From contig JADMIL010000004.1 in the NCBI GenBank assembly GCA_015478645.1, positions 1-64,000 of the forward strand: a stretch of DNA of 64,000 nt, in the 5' to 3' direction. A program made the translations under genes and the position numbers. Origin of the DNA: Candidatus Binataceae bacterium (GTDB taxonomy: Bacteria; Desulfobacterota; Binatia; Binatales; Binataceae). Shown here piece after piece: positions 1-10,086 of the stretch (within the stretch, counting starts at the first letter, position 1; every line of letters starts with the position of its first letter). The notes under the pieces were generated by a model. That model was not told where the DNA came from. It was given only the letters and a program-made list of their open reading frames with translations, and searched no databases.

Positions 1-54
1 CGGCCGACCCCCTGCTCCCAAGGCAGGTGCGCTACCAGGCTGCGCCACGCCCCG
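1..54 (-). tRNA. tRNA-Pro (anticodon TGG), 3' part cut by window edge
   Basis: Reverse complement CGGGGCGTGGCGCAGCCTGGTAGCGCACCTGCCTTGGGAGCAGGGGGTCGG: acceptor, D-arm and anticodon arm CCTGC-CTTGGGA-GCAGG. Confidence 0.9.
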
Positions 55-385
55 AACCCCTATGGAGTACCATATGGGCGCCCCGCTCTCAACTCGCCTT
101 TGGCGCCAGATAAATTCCCGGCCCGCGAGGCTCCCGCCGCAAGATGAGCTAAACTTCTCTTGACATTCCCAATGCGCAATAAAAGTTAAAACGATAGTTA
201 TAAACTACAAAAACTATTATTCAGCTATACGTTCAATAAAAAACAAGAATATTCATTTTCAGACATTAATTTCATAGATATAACTGGAAATTTGGTGTAT
301 TTACCTGATTAAGACAATTAAATCATTGATTACGCCTTAATCACGATGCATATAGTGTCAAACTGGTTAGTCGCCCAGAAGTCAG

Positions 386-1456
386 ATGTATTCTGAACCA
401 GACCTTGAGCTGGCCGCGATGCTCACCAAATCGGATTATCGCGCAGGAATGGTCATTTCGTCGGCGCGGCTCGCCAGGCTATACGAGCTGATTCAGCGCG
501 TCGCGCCGCATAACGTTACGGTTCTGATTCAGGGAGAGTCGGGATCGGGCAAGGAATTGATCGCCGGCGCGCTGCATCAGTTGGGACCCCATCCAGATGG
601 TCCTTTGGTCACCCTGAACTGTGCGACGCTGGTCGGTCAACTGGCGGGGGCGCAACTCTTCGGGCATGTGAAAGGAGCCTTTACCGACGCGCGCGAAAGT
701 TCGCCGGGCTATTTTCGCGCGGCGCAGGGCGGCACGCTGTTTCTTGATGAGGTTGGTGAACTGCCGCTTGAACTGCAACCCAAAATTCTTCGGGCGGTGG
801 AAAATCACGAGATTCAACCGGTCGGCTCGCATCTGTCCAGTCGCGTCGATGTGCGGCTGGTGAGCGCCACCAATCGCGATCTGCGCGCGATGGTCGCCGC
901 GGGAAAGTTCCGCAGGGATCTTTATCATCGCTTGAACATGATAGCGGTGACCACCGCGCCGCTGCGCGAATGCCGGGAGTCGATTGGCCCGCTGGCGGCT
1001 CATTTTATCAATCGTTATTGCGCTGAGAACGGACGGACCGTCACCCACCTGTCGTACCGGGCATATCGGGCGCTCGTCGCTCACGATTGGCCCGGCAACG
1101 TGCGCGAATTGATCAATGCGGTGTGCACGGCCGTGCTGCTGACGGACGACTCCAGAATCGACCTCGAGCACCTGCCGGCGCTGCTGGCCATGAACGACTA
1201 CCCGCGCGATGATACGGCTGAAGCGCCACGGCCGCCCGGCCGGGCGACGACGATCCTCGAAGCGCCACAGGAGGCCGGCGAGGCGCCGTTGAAGACGATC
1301 GAGCTCGATGCGATCACCCGGTCGGCCCTGCTCAAGTCGCTCCTGCAAACGCGGGGGAATCGTCAACAGGCGGCGAAAATTCTCGGTATCTCGCGGCAGA
1401 AGCTCTACCGGATGCTGGCCCGCTATGACCTGTTCGAAGTCGGCCGACCGGCCTGA
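386..1456 (+). CDS. Sigma-54-dependent transcriptional activator (AAA+ domain plus Fis-type HTH, no N-terminal receiver/sensor domain)
   Basis: GESGSGKE Walker A, GAFTDA motif, GGTLFLDEVGELP Walker B, WPGNVREL, C-terminal HTH GNRQQAAKILGISRQKLYRML. Confidence 0.93.
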   Translation: MYSEPDLELAAMLTKSDYRAGMVISSARLARLYELIQRVAPHNVTVLIQGESGSGKELIAGALHQLGPHPDGPLVTLNCATLVGQLAGAQLFGHVKGAFTDARESSPGYFRAAQGGTLFLDEVGELPLELQPKILRAVENHEIQPVGSHLSSRVDVRLVSATNRDLRAMVAAGKFRRDLYHRLNMIAVTTAPLRECRESIGPLAAHFINRYCAENGRTVTHLSYRAYRALVAHDWPGNVRELINAVCTAVLLTDDSRIDLEHLPALLAMNDYPRDDTAEAPRPPGRATTILEAPQEAGEAPLKTIELDAITRSALLKSLLQTRGNRQQAAKILGISRQKLYRMLARYDLFEVGRPA

Positions 1457-1748
1457 TTCCCCGGTTCTGACCGATTATCGCAGCGCTACGGTCCGGCAGA
1501 GCACCGACAATGCAATCGCGATGAGCCTGCGCAAGGAATAGCGGCGTGCCAAAGAATCCGGCAGGCCGCTAAGAGGACATCGTCAAAAAGCGAAATCCGA
1601 AGGTTCGCGGAGTCGCAAGTTGGCGAAATGCAAAAACGGTTTAGAATCAGGGTGATAAGATAATTTCGAGAATGAAACTGGCGAGTCCAGTCGCAAATTG
1701 AGAAAAAATAATTTCCGACTCTCTAGGAATTATCTGGGCTTTTTTCAC

Positions 1749-1762
1749 GGCATAGAGATTGC
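1749..1762 (+). promoter_or_regulatory. Candidate sigma-54 (-24/-12) promoter
   Basis: GGCATAGAGATTGCT: GG-N10-GC spacing with TT before GC; consensus TGGCACG-N4-TTGCW. Confidence 0.55.
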
Positions 1763-1772
1763 TGTAGTAACG

Positions 1773-1890
1773 GGTGGCGCTGCTATCTCCCCCCGAGAGC
1801 ATCAGCGCTTTGTCCCCAAGCAAGGCCGGGCTGCCGCGACCGTAGGTCCCCCCAACGTACGGTAATAAGGGTAGCCCGGCCGTTTTTTAT
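1773..1890 (+). ncRNA. Predicted small RNA: two hairpins, three UCCCC motifs, intrinsic terminator
   Basis: GCGCTG(1777)/CAGCGC(1808) hairpin; GGCCGGGCT(1824-1832)/AGCCCGGCC(1873-1881) with inner ACCGTA/TACGGT, followed by GTTTTTTAT. Confidence 0.55.
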
Positions 1891-2028
1891 CCAGAATTTC
1901 CATACGCCGATATTCCGCGCGACGCGCGACTAGCGCTGCGCCGTCGATCGGTCCCGCGAGCCCGAGATCCGGCGAGCGCAACTCTGCGCACGTTTTACGC
2001 TCGCCAGCGTCGCCAATAAGATGGCGCG

Positions 2029-3141
2029 GTGGCTGGCAATGCAAGGTTGAATCGCGGTGGCGATCGGCTACCGTCGCTGGACGGTTTGCGCGGCCTGTCG
2101 ATCGGACTGGTACTGCTCGGCCATGCGCTGGCGACGATGCCGGCCTGGCCGCGCTGGCTCTATCCGATCGAGACGGTGGCCGCCAACGCAGAACTCGGGG
2201 TGTCGTTCTTTTTTGTCATCAGCGGCTACCTGATCACCCACCTGCTGATGAGCGAGCGGGCGCGCACCGGGCGGATCTCGCTATACAATTTTTATGTCCG
2301 CCGGGTGACGCGGATCATTCCGGCTTACTATCTTTACCTCGGATTCGTCGGGCTGCTTGCGGCGGGCGGCTACGTGCAAGTCCGCGGCAAGGATTTCTCC
2401 GCGGCGGCGATTTTCCTGTGGAATTACCTGCCGTGGACCGCGGGCTGGTGGCTCGGGCAAAGCTGGTCGCTGTGTATCGAGGAGCAGTTCTACCTGTTGT
2501 GGCCGGCGACGCTGATGATGCTCGGGCCGCGGCGCGCGCTTAAGCTGGCGCTTGCGATTATCGCGCTCGAGCCTTTCATCCGGGTCGCGAACTATTGGCT
2601 GTGGCCGGCGGCGCGCGGGCGAATCCCGGTGATGCTGCATACGCGCGCCGATGTCCTGATGTTCGGTTGCGTGCTGGCGCTGGCGCATGAGGATCGCCGC
2701 GCCGGGGCGATGCTCGAGCGGATCGGCCGGCCGTGGATCGCAGGGCTCGCGGCGGTCTTCATCTTCACGATCGATCCATTCCTGGGCGCGCGCTGGCGCG
2801 GGGCGTGGGCGCTGCCGTTCGGGATGAGCCTGGAGGGCGCCGGGATTGCGGCGATCGTGTGGTGGCTGATGCACAATCCCACGACCCGGGCGGGGCGCCT
2901 GTTCAACCAGCCGGCGCTGATGTGGATTGGTGGAATTTCGTACAGCCTGTATCTATGGCAGCAGATGTTTCTGACCCCGCTCAACCGGACGCTGAGCGGG
3001 CGATTTCCGCTCAACCTCGGATGCGCGATCGGAGTGGCGGCGGCGTCGTATTATCTGCTCGAACGGCCGATCATGCGCCGGCGCGGGCGGCTGATGCGGC
3101 CCGTGGCGGTGGCGAATCCTGCCGCCTCCGATGCGCTTTAG
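2029..3141 (+). CDS. Acyltransferase 3 family membrane protein (OafA/YrhL-like)
   Basis: SLDGLRGLSIGLVLLGH, FFFVISGYLITHLL, SWSLCIEEQFYLLWP. Confidence 0.9.
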   Translation: MAGNARLNRGGDRLPSLDGLRGLSIGLVLLGHALATMPAWPRWLYPIETVAANAELGVSFFFVISGYLITHLLMSERARTGRISLYNFYVRRVTRIIPAYYLYLGFVGLLAAGGYVQVRGKDFSAAAIFLWNYLPWTAGWWLGQSWSLCIEEQFYLLWPATLMMLGPRRALKLALAIIALEPFIRVANYWLWPAARGRIPVMLHTRADVLMFGCVLALAHEDRRAGAMLERIGRPWIAGLAAVFIFTIDPFLGARWRGAWALPFGMSLEGAGIAAIVWWLMHNPTTRAGRLFNQPALMWIGGISYSLYLWQQMFLTPLNRTLSGRFPLNLGCAIGVAAASYYLLERPIMRRRGRLMRPVAVANPAASDAL

Positions 3142-3145
3142 CCAG

Positions 3146-3260
3146 CTAGGAACCTCTGCACAAGTTAGGTTGTCATTCTGAGCGCAGCGAAGAATCCCGG
3201 ATCCGGGACCCATGCGCTGCGCTCAGGGTGACACCAGAGCCTGGTGCAGAGGTTCCCTAG
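3146..3260. repeat. Dispersed palindromic repeat with terminal inverted repeats, copy 1
   Basis: CTAGGAACCTCTGCA...TGCAGAGGTTCCCTAG ends; core GTCATTCTGAGCG.AGCGAAGAATCCCGGATCCGGGACCCATGCGCT shared with 63192-63308. Confidence 0.9.
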
Positions 3261-6200
3261 GCGGCCAGATCGCCGAGCAGGCGGCGGGCCTCGGCCAAGT
3301 CGGGGGTGGTGAAGCCTTCGGTGAATTCACCGTAGATGCCGGCGAGCATCGTATGGGCGGCGGCGCGATCGCCCGCGGCGCCGGTCAGGCGGGCCAGGCC
3401 GATGGTGGCGCGCAGTGCGAACAGGCGATTGCCGGTCTGGCGGGCGGCGGCTAGCGTCGCGCGCAAGATGGCCTCGAGCGCGGCGGCCGGCGCGTCCGAG
3501 ATGCGCAGGATTTCGGCGTGGGTGCAGCCGACGATCGGCCCTTCCATGAGCAGTTCGCCGACGGCGGCGGCGGCATCCTCGATAGTCCCCACGGCCTCAT
3601 CGAAGCGGCCGGCCTGGGCGTACGCCCAGGCCAGCAGCGACAGATACCAGGCGTGCGGCAGGCGCTGCCCTTTCGCCATCCAGCCGGCGATGCCGCGGCG
3701 GACGCGCTCGACACCCTCGTCGGGATTGCCAGTGGCCGCAATCGCCCATCCGATATAGACGTCGAGCGCCGAGGCGAGTTGCTCGATACCATGGGCATGG
3801 CCGAGTTCGGAGGCCTTGTGCGCGACCGCGAGGGTGGCGGCGGGATCGCCGGAAAGCTGATACATCTCGGCGACGTTGATCGAGCAAAAGGCGATATTGG
3901 AGGGCTTGGCCAATACCTCGGCGGCGGCGAGCGCGCGCACCGCAGTCAGGCGCGCCTCGTCGGCGCGGCCGGCGAGCACCAGGGCGACCGCCAGGTAACT
4001 GGTAGCCAGCGGGCCCGCGTCGAACTGGCGCGCGGCGGAATCACGTCCGCGTGAGCGCTCGACGGCGGTGCGCAGATGGACGACGGCCGCGTCGAGGTTG
4101 CCGCGATGGAGATGGGTGGCGCCCAGCGCATAGTGCGACCAGCAGAGCGACGGCGCGGAGCCCTCGCGCTCGGCGATCGCCAGGCGCTGCTCGGCCAGCG
4201 TGGCGGCCGCGGCCAATTCGCCGCGCGCGAGATAAGTCTGCCACAGTCCGAGCAGAGCGGAGGCCTGATTCTTGTCGAGCCGCACGCTCAATTCGCGGGC
4301 GCGGCGGAATACCCGTTCGACCTCGAGCGAGGCCAAGCCCTGGGTCGCCGAATAGATCGAGCCGAGCGCAATCAGCAGGGGCATCTCGTGTCGATCGCGG
4401 GTGGTGGATTCGTCGGTGGCTAAGAGCACGTCGAGCGCGCGCGTGTAGTGGCTCGAGGCTTCCGCGAGGGCGCCGCGCATGGCCGAGCGGTCGCCGGCCT
4501 GCCGCCAGGCGATAAAAGCCTCGGCGGCGGCGCCGGCCTCGGTCAAATGATAAGCCAGCAGCTCGGGCTCGGTTTCGACCAGGCGCGAAAATCTGGTTTG
4601 CAAGGCCTGGGCGACGGCGGCGTGCAATTCGCGGCGGCGCGACTTGAGCAACGAGCCGTAGGCTGCGTCACGGACCATCACGTGCTTGAAGAGATAGGTC
4701 ACGCGGGGCGCCTCGCCGCGCGCGCCGATCAGGTCGGCTTCGACGATCTGGTCCAGGCCGGCCTGCAGATCGGCGTCGGGCCGATCGGCAATCTCGCGCA
4801 GCAGGGCCCAGGAGAATTCGCGGCCAATCACCGCGGCAAGCTGGGCGACCTGCTTGGCCGGGCCGAGGTTGTCGATGCGCGCCATCAGCGAGTCGGCCAG
4901 CGTCGCCGGGATGCGCCGGCCGGAATCTTCGCCGCCGCCGGCCTCGACCACCACGCGGGCCAGCTCCTCGACGAACAGCGGGACGCCGTCGGTGCGCTCG
5001 ACCACGAGATCGAGCGTGCGGTCGGTCAGCGCCGCGCGCGCGACGGCCAACTGGGCCATCTCGCGCGTGTGGCGTCCGCTCAGCCGGGCGAGCATCAGAT
5101 GGGCGTGATGGGAGCGCGTCGGCCACGGCGCGGTGAACTCCGGACGCGCGGTATAGATCAGCATGACCGGCAGGCCGGCGCACTGCTCGACCAGCGCCAG
5201 ATGCAGTTCGAGGGTCGATGGGTCGGCCCAGTGCACGTCCTCGAGCACCATCACGAGCGGCTGCAGGCGGGCCAGCGCGAAGAGCCATTGGACGAGCGCG
5301 GCGATCAGGCGGCGGCGCTTCTGCTCGGGCGGCGAGACCACCGGGGGATAGTGCGCGGGGACGGCCAGGTTGAGCATCTCGGCGACCAGCGGGATGGTCT
5401 CTTCGAGCTTGAGGCCGGCCGCGAGCAGGCCCTTTTCGAGCGCGGCCATCCGCTCGCCGGCGGTTTCGTTGCCGCTCCAGATAAACGATTCGGCGAGCAG
5501 ATCAACGATCGGAGCGAACGGCGTGTTGAGGTTGAAGGGCGAGCAGAAGTGCTCGAGCCAGCTATGCGGCCGGGTCGCGAGGGTCTCACGGAACTGGCGA
5601 ATCAGGCGCGACTTGCCGATGCCCGGCTCGCCGCGCACGACGACCACCTGGCCCGCGCCGGCGGCGACCGGAGCGAACCATTCGGTGAGCGTGCGCAGGT
5701 CCGGTTCGCGGCCGACGAACGGGGTCAGGATCTGCGCCGCATGCAGCCGGCTGCGCACGCCGGTGGCGCGCAGCACGCGATAGATTTCGAGCGGGTGCGC
5801 CAGGCCCTTGAAGTGCTGGACGCCGAGCGATTCGACCGCGAACAATCCGCCGACCAGATGCAGCGTCGCCGCGGTGATCGCGAGGCCGCCGATCGGCGCT
5901 GCCGCCTGAGTGCGCGCGGCGATATTGGGCGTCTCGCCGAGCGCCGTCGGCGCGCGGCGGGCGCCGCCGCCGAGATGGCCGACCATCACGGTGCCGGTAT
6001 CGATTCCAGCGCGGACCGCCAGGTGCTTGCGCGCCGGCAGGTCGCGATTGAGTGCCGCGATCGCCTCGATTAAATCAAGCCCGGCGCGCACCGCCCGTTC
6101 GGCGTCGTCGCCGTGGGCGCGCGGCCAGCCAAAGTAGGCGACGATGCCGTCGCCCTGATACTGCGCGACGTAGCCATCGAAGCGCGCCACCACGCGGCCG

Positions 6201-6541
6201 ACGGCGGCGTGATAGGCCTGCACGATCTCGTGATATTCCTCGGGGTCGAGCCGGGTAGTCAGTTCGGTCGAGCCGGCCAGATCGGCGAACAGAACGGTAA
6301 GCTGGCGGCGCTCGCCACCCGGTTGCGGCACCTCCGTGGATGCGACTCTCGCGAGGGTGGCGGACCATGGTGGCTCGGCGGGGGTGCGCCGCGCGCCGCA
6401 ATTGCCGCAGAATTTTTCGTCGGCCGCGACCGGCGCGCCGCACGCCGGACAGACCGGTTCAAGCTGCAACCCGCATTCGACGCAGAAACGCTTGCCCGCA
6501 GGATTGCTTTTGCTACATGACGGACAGGCGGTCGCAGCCAC
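3257..6541 (-). CDS. Zinc ribbon - adenylate/guanylate cyclase - AAA ATPase - TPR protein
   Basis: N-terminal CxxC zinc ribbons, VLFADLAGSTEL cyclase domain, GEPGIGKSRL P-loop, TPR-like C-terminus. Confidence 0.92.
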   Translation of the reverse strand: MAATACPSCSKSNPAGKRFCVECGLQLEPVCPACGAPVAADEKFCGNCGARRTPAEPPWSATLARVASTEVPQPGGERRQLTVLFADLAGSTELTTRLDPEEYHEIVQAYHAAVGRVVARFDGYVAQYQGDGIVAYFGWPRAHGDDAERAVRAGLDLIEAIAALNRDLPARKHLAVRAGIDTGTVMVGHLGGGARRAPTALGETPNIAARTQAAAPIGGLAITAATLHLVGGLFAVESLGVQHFKGLAHPLEIYRVLRATGVRSRLHAAQILTPFVGREPDLRTLTEWFAPVAAGAGQVVVVRGEPGIGKSRLIRQFRETLATRPHSWLEHFCSPFNLNTPFAPIVDLLAESFIWSGNETAGERMAALEKGLLAAGLKLEETIPLVAEMLNLAVPAHYPPVVSPPEQKRRRLIAALVQWLFALARLQPLVMVLEDVHWADPSTLELHLALVEQCAGLPVMLIYTARPEFTAPWPTRSHHAHLMLARLSGRHTREMAQLAVARAALTDRTLDLVVERTDGVPLFVEELARVVVEAGGGEDSGRRIPATLADSLMARIDNLGPAKQVAQLAAVIGREFSWALLREIADRPDADLQAGLDQIVEADLIGARGEAPRVTYLFKHVMVRDAAYGSLLKSRRRELHAAVAQALQTRFSRLVETEPELLAYHLTEAGAAAEAFIAWRQAGDRSAMRGALAEASSHYTRALDVLLATDESTTRDRHEMPLLIALGSIYSATQGLASLEVERVFRRARELSVRLDKNQASALLGLWQTYLARGELAAAATLAEQRLAIAEREGSAPSLCWSHYALGATHLHRGNLDAAVVHLRTAVERSRGRDSAARQFDAGPLATSYLAVALVLAGRADEARLTAVRALAAAEVLAKPSNIAFCSINVAEMYQLSGDPAATLAVAHKASELGHAHGIEQLASALDVYIGWAIAATGNPDEGVERVRRGIAGWMAKGQRLPHAWYLSLLAWAYAQAGRFDEAVGTIEDAAAAVGELLMEGPIVGCTHAEILRISDAPAAALEAILRATLAAARQTGNRLFALRATIGLARLTGAAGDRAAAHTMLAGIYGEFTEGFTTPDLAEARRLLGDLAA

Positions 6542-6747
6542 TGCGATGCTCTCTTGCCCGGCGATGACGGTGGCGCGGCCAGCCTGCGCGGGGCGCTAGC
6601 GGAACAATAGCCGGCAGACTAGCATGCGGCTCACGCGGCCATCCAGAGAAGTTAAATCGCCGTCAGGCCGACCATCAGAGCGGAGGCGCAGATGAAGCGT
6701 CGCGACGAATCAGCGAAGCCGGGCCAGGGCGTGGACCGGGCGTTGCG

Positions 6748-7728
6748 ATGAAGGCGATGGTCCTCGGAGCGACCGGCCATATCGGCAGCGCGGTCGTGCG
6801 CGAGCTGGTGGCGCGCGGCCATAGGGTGACCGCGACCGGCCGGCGGGCGACGCCGCCGGTCAACCTTGACGGGCTCGCGCTGACGTACGCGGCGGGCGAT
6901 CTCGACACGCCGGGCCAGATCGACGAATGGACCGCCGGCCACGACACGGTAATCGACGCGGCCGCGCCCTATCCGTCGCTGATCGCGGAGCGCAAGCGCG
7001 GCGCGCCCAACCCCGTCGAGTATGCGGCGCGGCGCACACGCCTTGTGATCGACGCGGTGCGGCGTGCCGGGGCGCGCCTGGCGTACGTGAGTTCGTTCGT
7101 CACAATCCCCGATCGGCGCGGCGGACTCGAGCAATGGCAAGGCGATCTGATCCGCCGAATGCATCCGTACTTCGCGGTCAAGCAGCTAATCGAGGATGCG
7201 GTGCTCGAGGCGGCCGGCGCCGGCCTGGCGGCGGTGATCGTCAATCCGACGCTATGCATCGGGCCGTGGGACATGAAGCCGCGCGAGCTATGCTTCGTGC
7301 CACGCCTGCTCGGCGGCGAAGCGCCCGCCTCAATGGGCCATGTCCTCAACGTGATCGACGTGCGCGACGTGGCGGCGGCGATCGTCGCAGCGCTCGCGGC
7401 CGGGCGCTTTGGCGAGCCGATCGCGCTGACCGGCCACAACCTCTCGAACGAATTGCTCTACGGATGGATCTGCGAGCTGGGCGGCGTGCGCGCGCCGCGC
7501 CTGGTCGCGCCGGCCACGCTCGGCGTGATCGCGGCCTGGTGGGGGGAGGTCGCGGCGACCGCCGCCGGGATTCGTCCGCCACTGCCGGCGCTGGCCGCGA
7601 TGCTCACGATGCTGCACGATTCGTTCGATCTGAGCGCGGCGCAGCGCGACCTCGGGGTGACGCCGCGCCCGCTCTCGGCGACGCTCGCCGACACGATCGC
7701 ATGGTACCGGCGCATCGGCTACTGCTGA
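6748..7728 (+). CDS. NAD(P)-dependent epimerase/NAD(P)H-binding protein
   Basis: MKAMVLGATGHIGSAVVRELVARGH Rossmann fold. Confidence 0.85.
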   Translation: MKAMVLGATGHIGSAVVRELVARGHRVTATGRRATPPVNLDGLALTYAAGDLDTPGQIDEWTAGHDTVIDAAAPYPSLIAERKRGAPNPVEYAARRTRLVIDAVRRAGARLAYVSSFVTIPDRRGGLEQWQGDLIRRMHPYFAVKQLIEDAVLEAAGAGLAAVIVNPTLCIGPWDMKPRELCFVPRLLGGEAPASMGHVLNVIDVRDVAAAIVAALAAGRFGEPIALTGHNLSNELLYGWICELGGVRAPRLVAPATLGVIAAWWGEVAATAAGIRPPLPALAAMLTMLHDSFDLSAAQRDLGVTPRPLSATLADTIAWYRRIGYC

Positions 7729-7806
7729 GCGCACGCCGCCTGCCGGCCTGCGCCACGTGCGCGTCGCGGCCGGATGATCGCGGCGCGGGGCTCGCGCGGG
7801 CGCGGG

Positions 7807-10014
7807 CTATGCGCGCTGCCAGTCCATCGCACCGGCGCGCCAGCAGAGATTGTCGCCGCGATCCTGCGTGATTGCACCAGAGACCCAGAAGGGCTTGACC
7901 GGCTCGATCAGATGGTGCGGCCGGCCGTCCGGCCCGGCGATCGGCGGAGCGGCGATCAGGCCTAGCGTTTTGACCAGATTCATCGTGTCGAAGTCGAACA
8001 GGCTGACGCGCAAGGTCTGGCCGATCCATCCCGATTTGGGCGGCGCGCTGAAGCGGCGCTTGAGCGAGACCAGCGCCTGGTAGCAGGCGCGATCGGCGCG
8101 CGTGGCGTCGCGGAATTGCTTGAGCGCGACGCTCTCGTACTGGCGCGCGGTGGCGATCTGGCCGAGGCCGAGTTGCTTGAGCCAGGGGGCGAGCGATTGC
8201 GTGGACGCCCTGGCCGCGCCGGCGCCGGCGGCGAGACCGAGCACGGTCCAGCGGCGGGTCTGCTCGTTTTCGTCGAGGGTCGGGCAGATCGAGGTGCGGA
8301 TGAAGAAAAGATTGTGCAGGTCATGCCTGGGATGCGGCGTCAGATCGCCCATCAGGGCGGCGGGCGGCGCGACGAACGACGAGGCTAAGCTGAAGCGGCC
8401 ATAGACTTCGCGATCCGAAATCGCGTTCCATTCGCTGCCGACGAAGCCGAGCAGCGGCAGGATCACGGGCCGCGCCGGCGCCGAGCGCGCGCGCAGCTCC
8501 GTGCAGTCGGCCGCGATCGCGAAGATTACTTCGCTGTCGGCCCAGCGCGCCGCGGGATCGGAGGCCGCCGCGAGATTCTTGAACTGGTCGGCGACCATCA
8601 GCACGTAGGGCGATGTAGGCGTAAAACGATACATTGAGTTATCCAGATGATCCCGGCAGAGCTTCGCCAGCACGGCCTCGCGCGCCCGAAGCGGCATCAC
8701 GCGCATAATGAAATCGGGATACTGGCTGGGGCCGGCGAGCTCCTCGAGCGCACCGCTGCCGACGGTCACGTAATCGTCGCGCCGCGGCGCCGCCGGGCCC
8801 GGCGCGATAGTGGTCGACCATTGCGTGGTCTTGGCGCGCCAGGCGATAGTCTCGGCGTTGCCGTAGGTCAGGTCGAGATCCCACCAGAACGGACAGACGG
8901 GCTTGAGGGTCACCACCGAATGATCGCCGTCGGCCGCGGCGTCCGCGAGTTCGAGGCCGAGTGTGTCGGCCACCGGCTGATTGGGCAATCCGTGCAGGCG
9001 AATCGAGACGCCGCCGCTCAAGTCGGCGGAGAGCGGATTGAAGAGCAGGCCGCCGCCGAGCACGTGGTCGACGCCGATTTCGGACTTGACCAGCGACTGA
9101 TAGCAGGCCGAGTCCGGATCGTGCGCGTCGCGGAACTGCTTGAGCACGATGTTATTGCGCATGAAGGGCGACGGCGTGAAGGCCTGGTTGCCGGCCGGCG
9201 CGCCGGGGCCGTAATTGGTCCATAGCTCGGGCAGCCACTTACTGAGATAGCCGGTGCCGCGCTGGATCATGGCGTCGTAGGGATCGTTGGGCCGCGGCGG
9301 CTTTGCGAGGTAGTTCCACGGGCGCGCGCCGGCAAGCGTATCGACCCACGCGGAGGCGGCGGTGAGCGAGCTTTGCATCGCGCGCGGAAGCCACGCGCAC
9401 CAGTCTTCGACGCGCGACGGCCACGGCATGAAGGCCGCGGGCGACTGGCGGATTTCGAGGAACGGGCGGAACGGCTCGGAGGCGCCGGGACTGCGCGCCG
9501 AATGGGTGGCGAGATTGAAGGCGACGCGGCCGTGCGGGTCGGGCGGATTGACCAGCGGAAAGAGCCGCGGCACGCGCACCGGAACCTTGGGCCAGCCGTA
9601 CATCTCGCGCCCGATCCAGATCGAGATCGGATGGTCGAGATAGATGAACGGATAGGTCATGGCCCAGTCGACGAAGACCAGATGGTCGCCCTCGCGCCGA
9701 TACCATTCGAGCGGGATGCTGAAGATCGCCTCGTGCTGCACGAGCCATCCGATCTTGTCGATTTCGAGGCGGTCGTAATTGACGGTCTGCAGCAGCACGA
9801 ACGGCGCGGCGGGCTTGAAGTAGACCGGCGGGCGGGCAGCGCCTTCGGCGGCGAAATTAAGGTAGTCGTCGCAGACCTGCTGGAGGCGCGCGAGGCTGGC
9901 GCGCAGCGGATAAAAGCGCATCCCGACAGCCGGAAACTGCATCTTGATGACCGGCGGCCAGTCGAGCAGCGCGGCGACCGCAACGTTGTAGTCGGGCAAG
10001 CGTGGGTCGGCCAT
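7807..10014 (-). CDS. Acetoacetate decarboxylase-fold protein with internal duplication
   Basis: MYGWPKVPVRV and SDREVYGRFSLASS modules; duplicated LKQFRDAxxxDxACYQxLV segments. Confidence 0.65.
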   Translation of the reverse strand: MADPRLPDYNVAVAALLDWPPVIKMQFPAVGMRFYPLRASLARLQQVCDDYLNFAAEGAARPPVYFKPAAPFVLLQTVNYDRLEIDKIGWLVQHEAIFSIPLEWYRREGDHLVFVDWAMTYPFIYLDHPISIWIGREMYGWPKVPVRVPRLFPLVNPPDPHGRVAFNLATHSARSPGASEPFRPFLEIRQSPAAFMPWPSRVEDWCAWLPRAMQSSLTAASAWVDTLAGARPWNYLAKPPRPNDPYDAMIQRGTGYLSKWLPELWTNYGPGAPAGNQAFTPSPFMRNNIVLKQFRDAHDPDSACYQSLVKSEIGVDHVLGGGLLFNPLSADLSGGVSIRLHGLPNQPVADTLGLELADAAADGDHSVVTLKPVCPFWWDLDLTYGNAETIAWRAKTTQWSTTIAPGPAAPRRDDYVTVGSGALEELAGPSQYPDFIMRVMPLRAREAVLAKLCRDHLDNSMYRFTPTSPYVLMVADQFKNLAAASDPAARWADSEVIFAIAADCTELRARSAPARPVILPLLGFVGSEWNAISDREVYGRFSLASSFVAPPAALMGDLTPHPRHDLHNLFFIRTSICPTLDENEQTRRWTVLGLAAGAGAARASTQSLAPWLKQLGLGQIATARQYESVALKQFRDATRADRACYQALVSLKRRFSAPPKSGWIGQTLRVSLFDFDTMNLVKTLGLIAAPPIAGPDGRPHHLIEPVKPFWVSGAITQDRGDNLCWRAGAMDWQRA

Positions 10015-10086
10015 CTTCAGGATCCCCCGGTCCAGGTTACAATGTTCAGCTAAATCCTACTTTGCGTAGACTCAGGCGGGCGGCGT

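Noticed and set aside
4448-6073. 541-aa plus-strand ORF opposite the cyclase/ATPase gene
   Set aside because: Antisense shadow ORF, compositionally biased.
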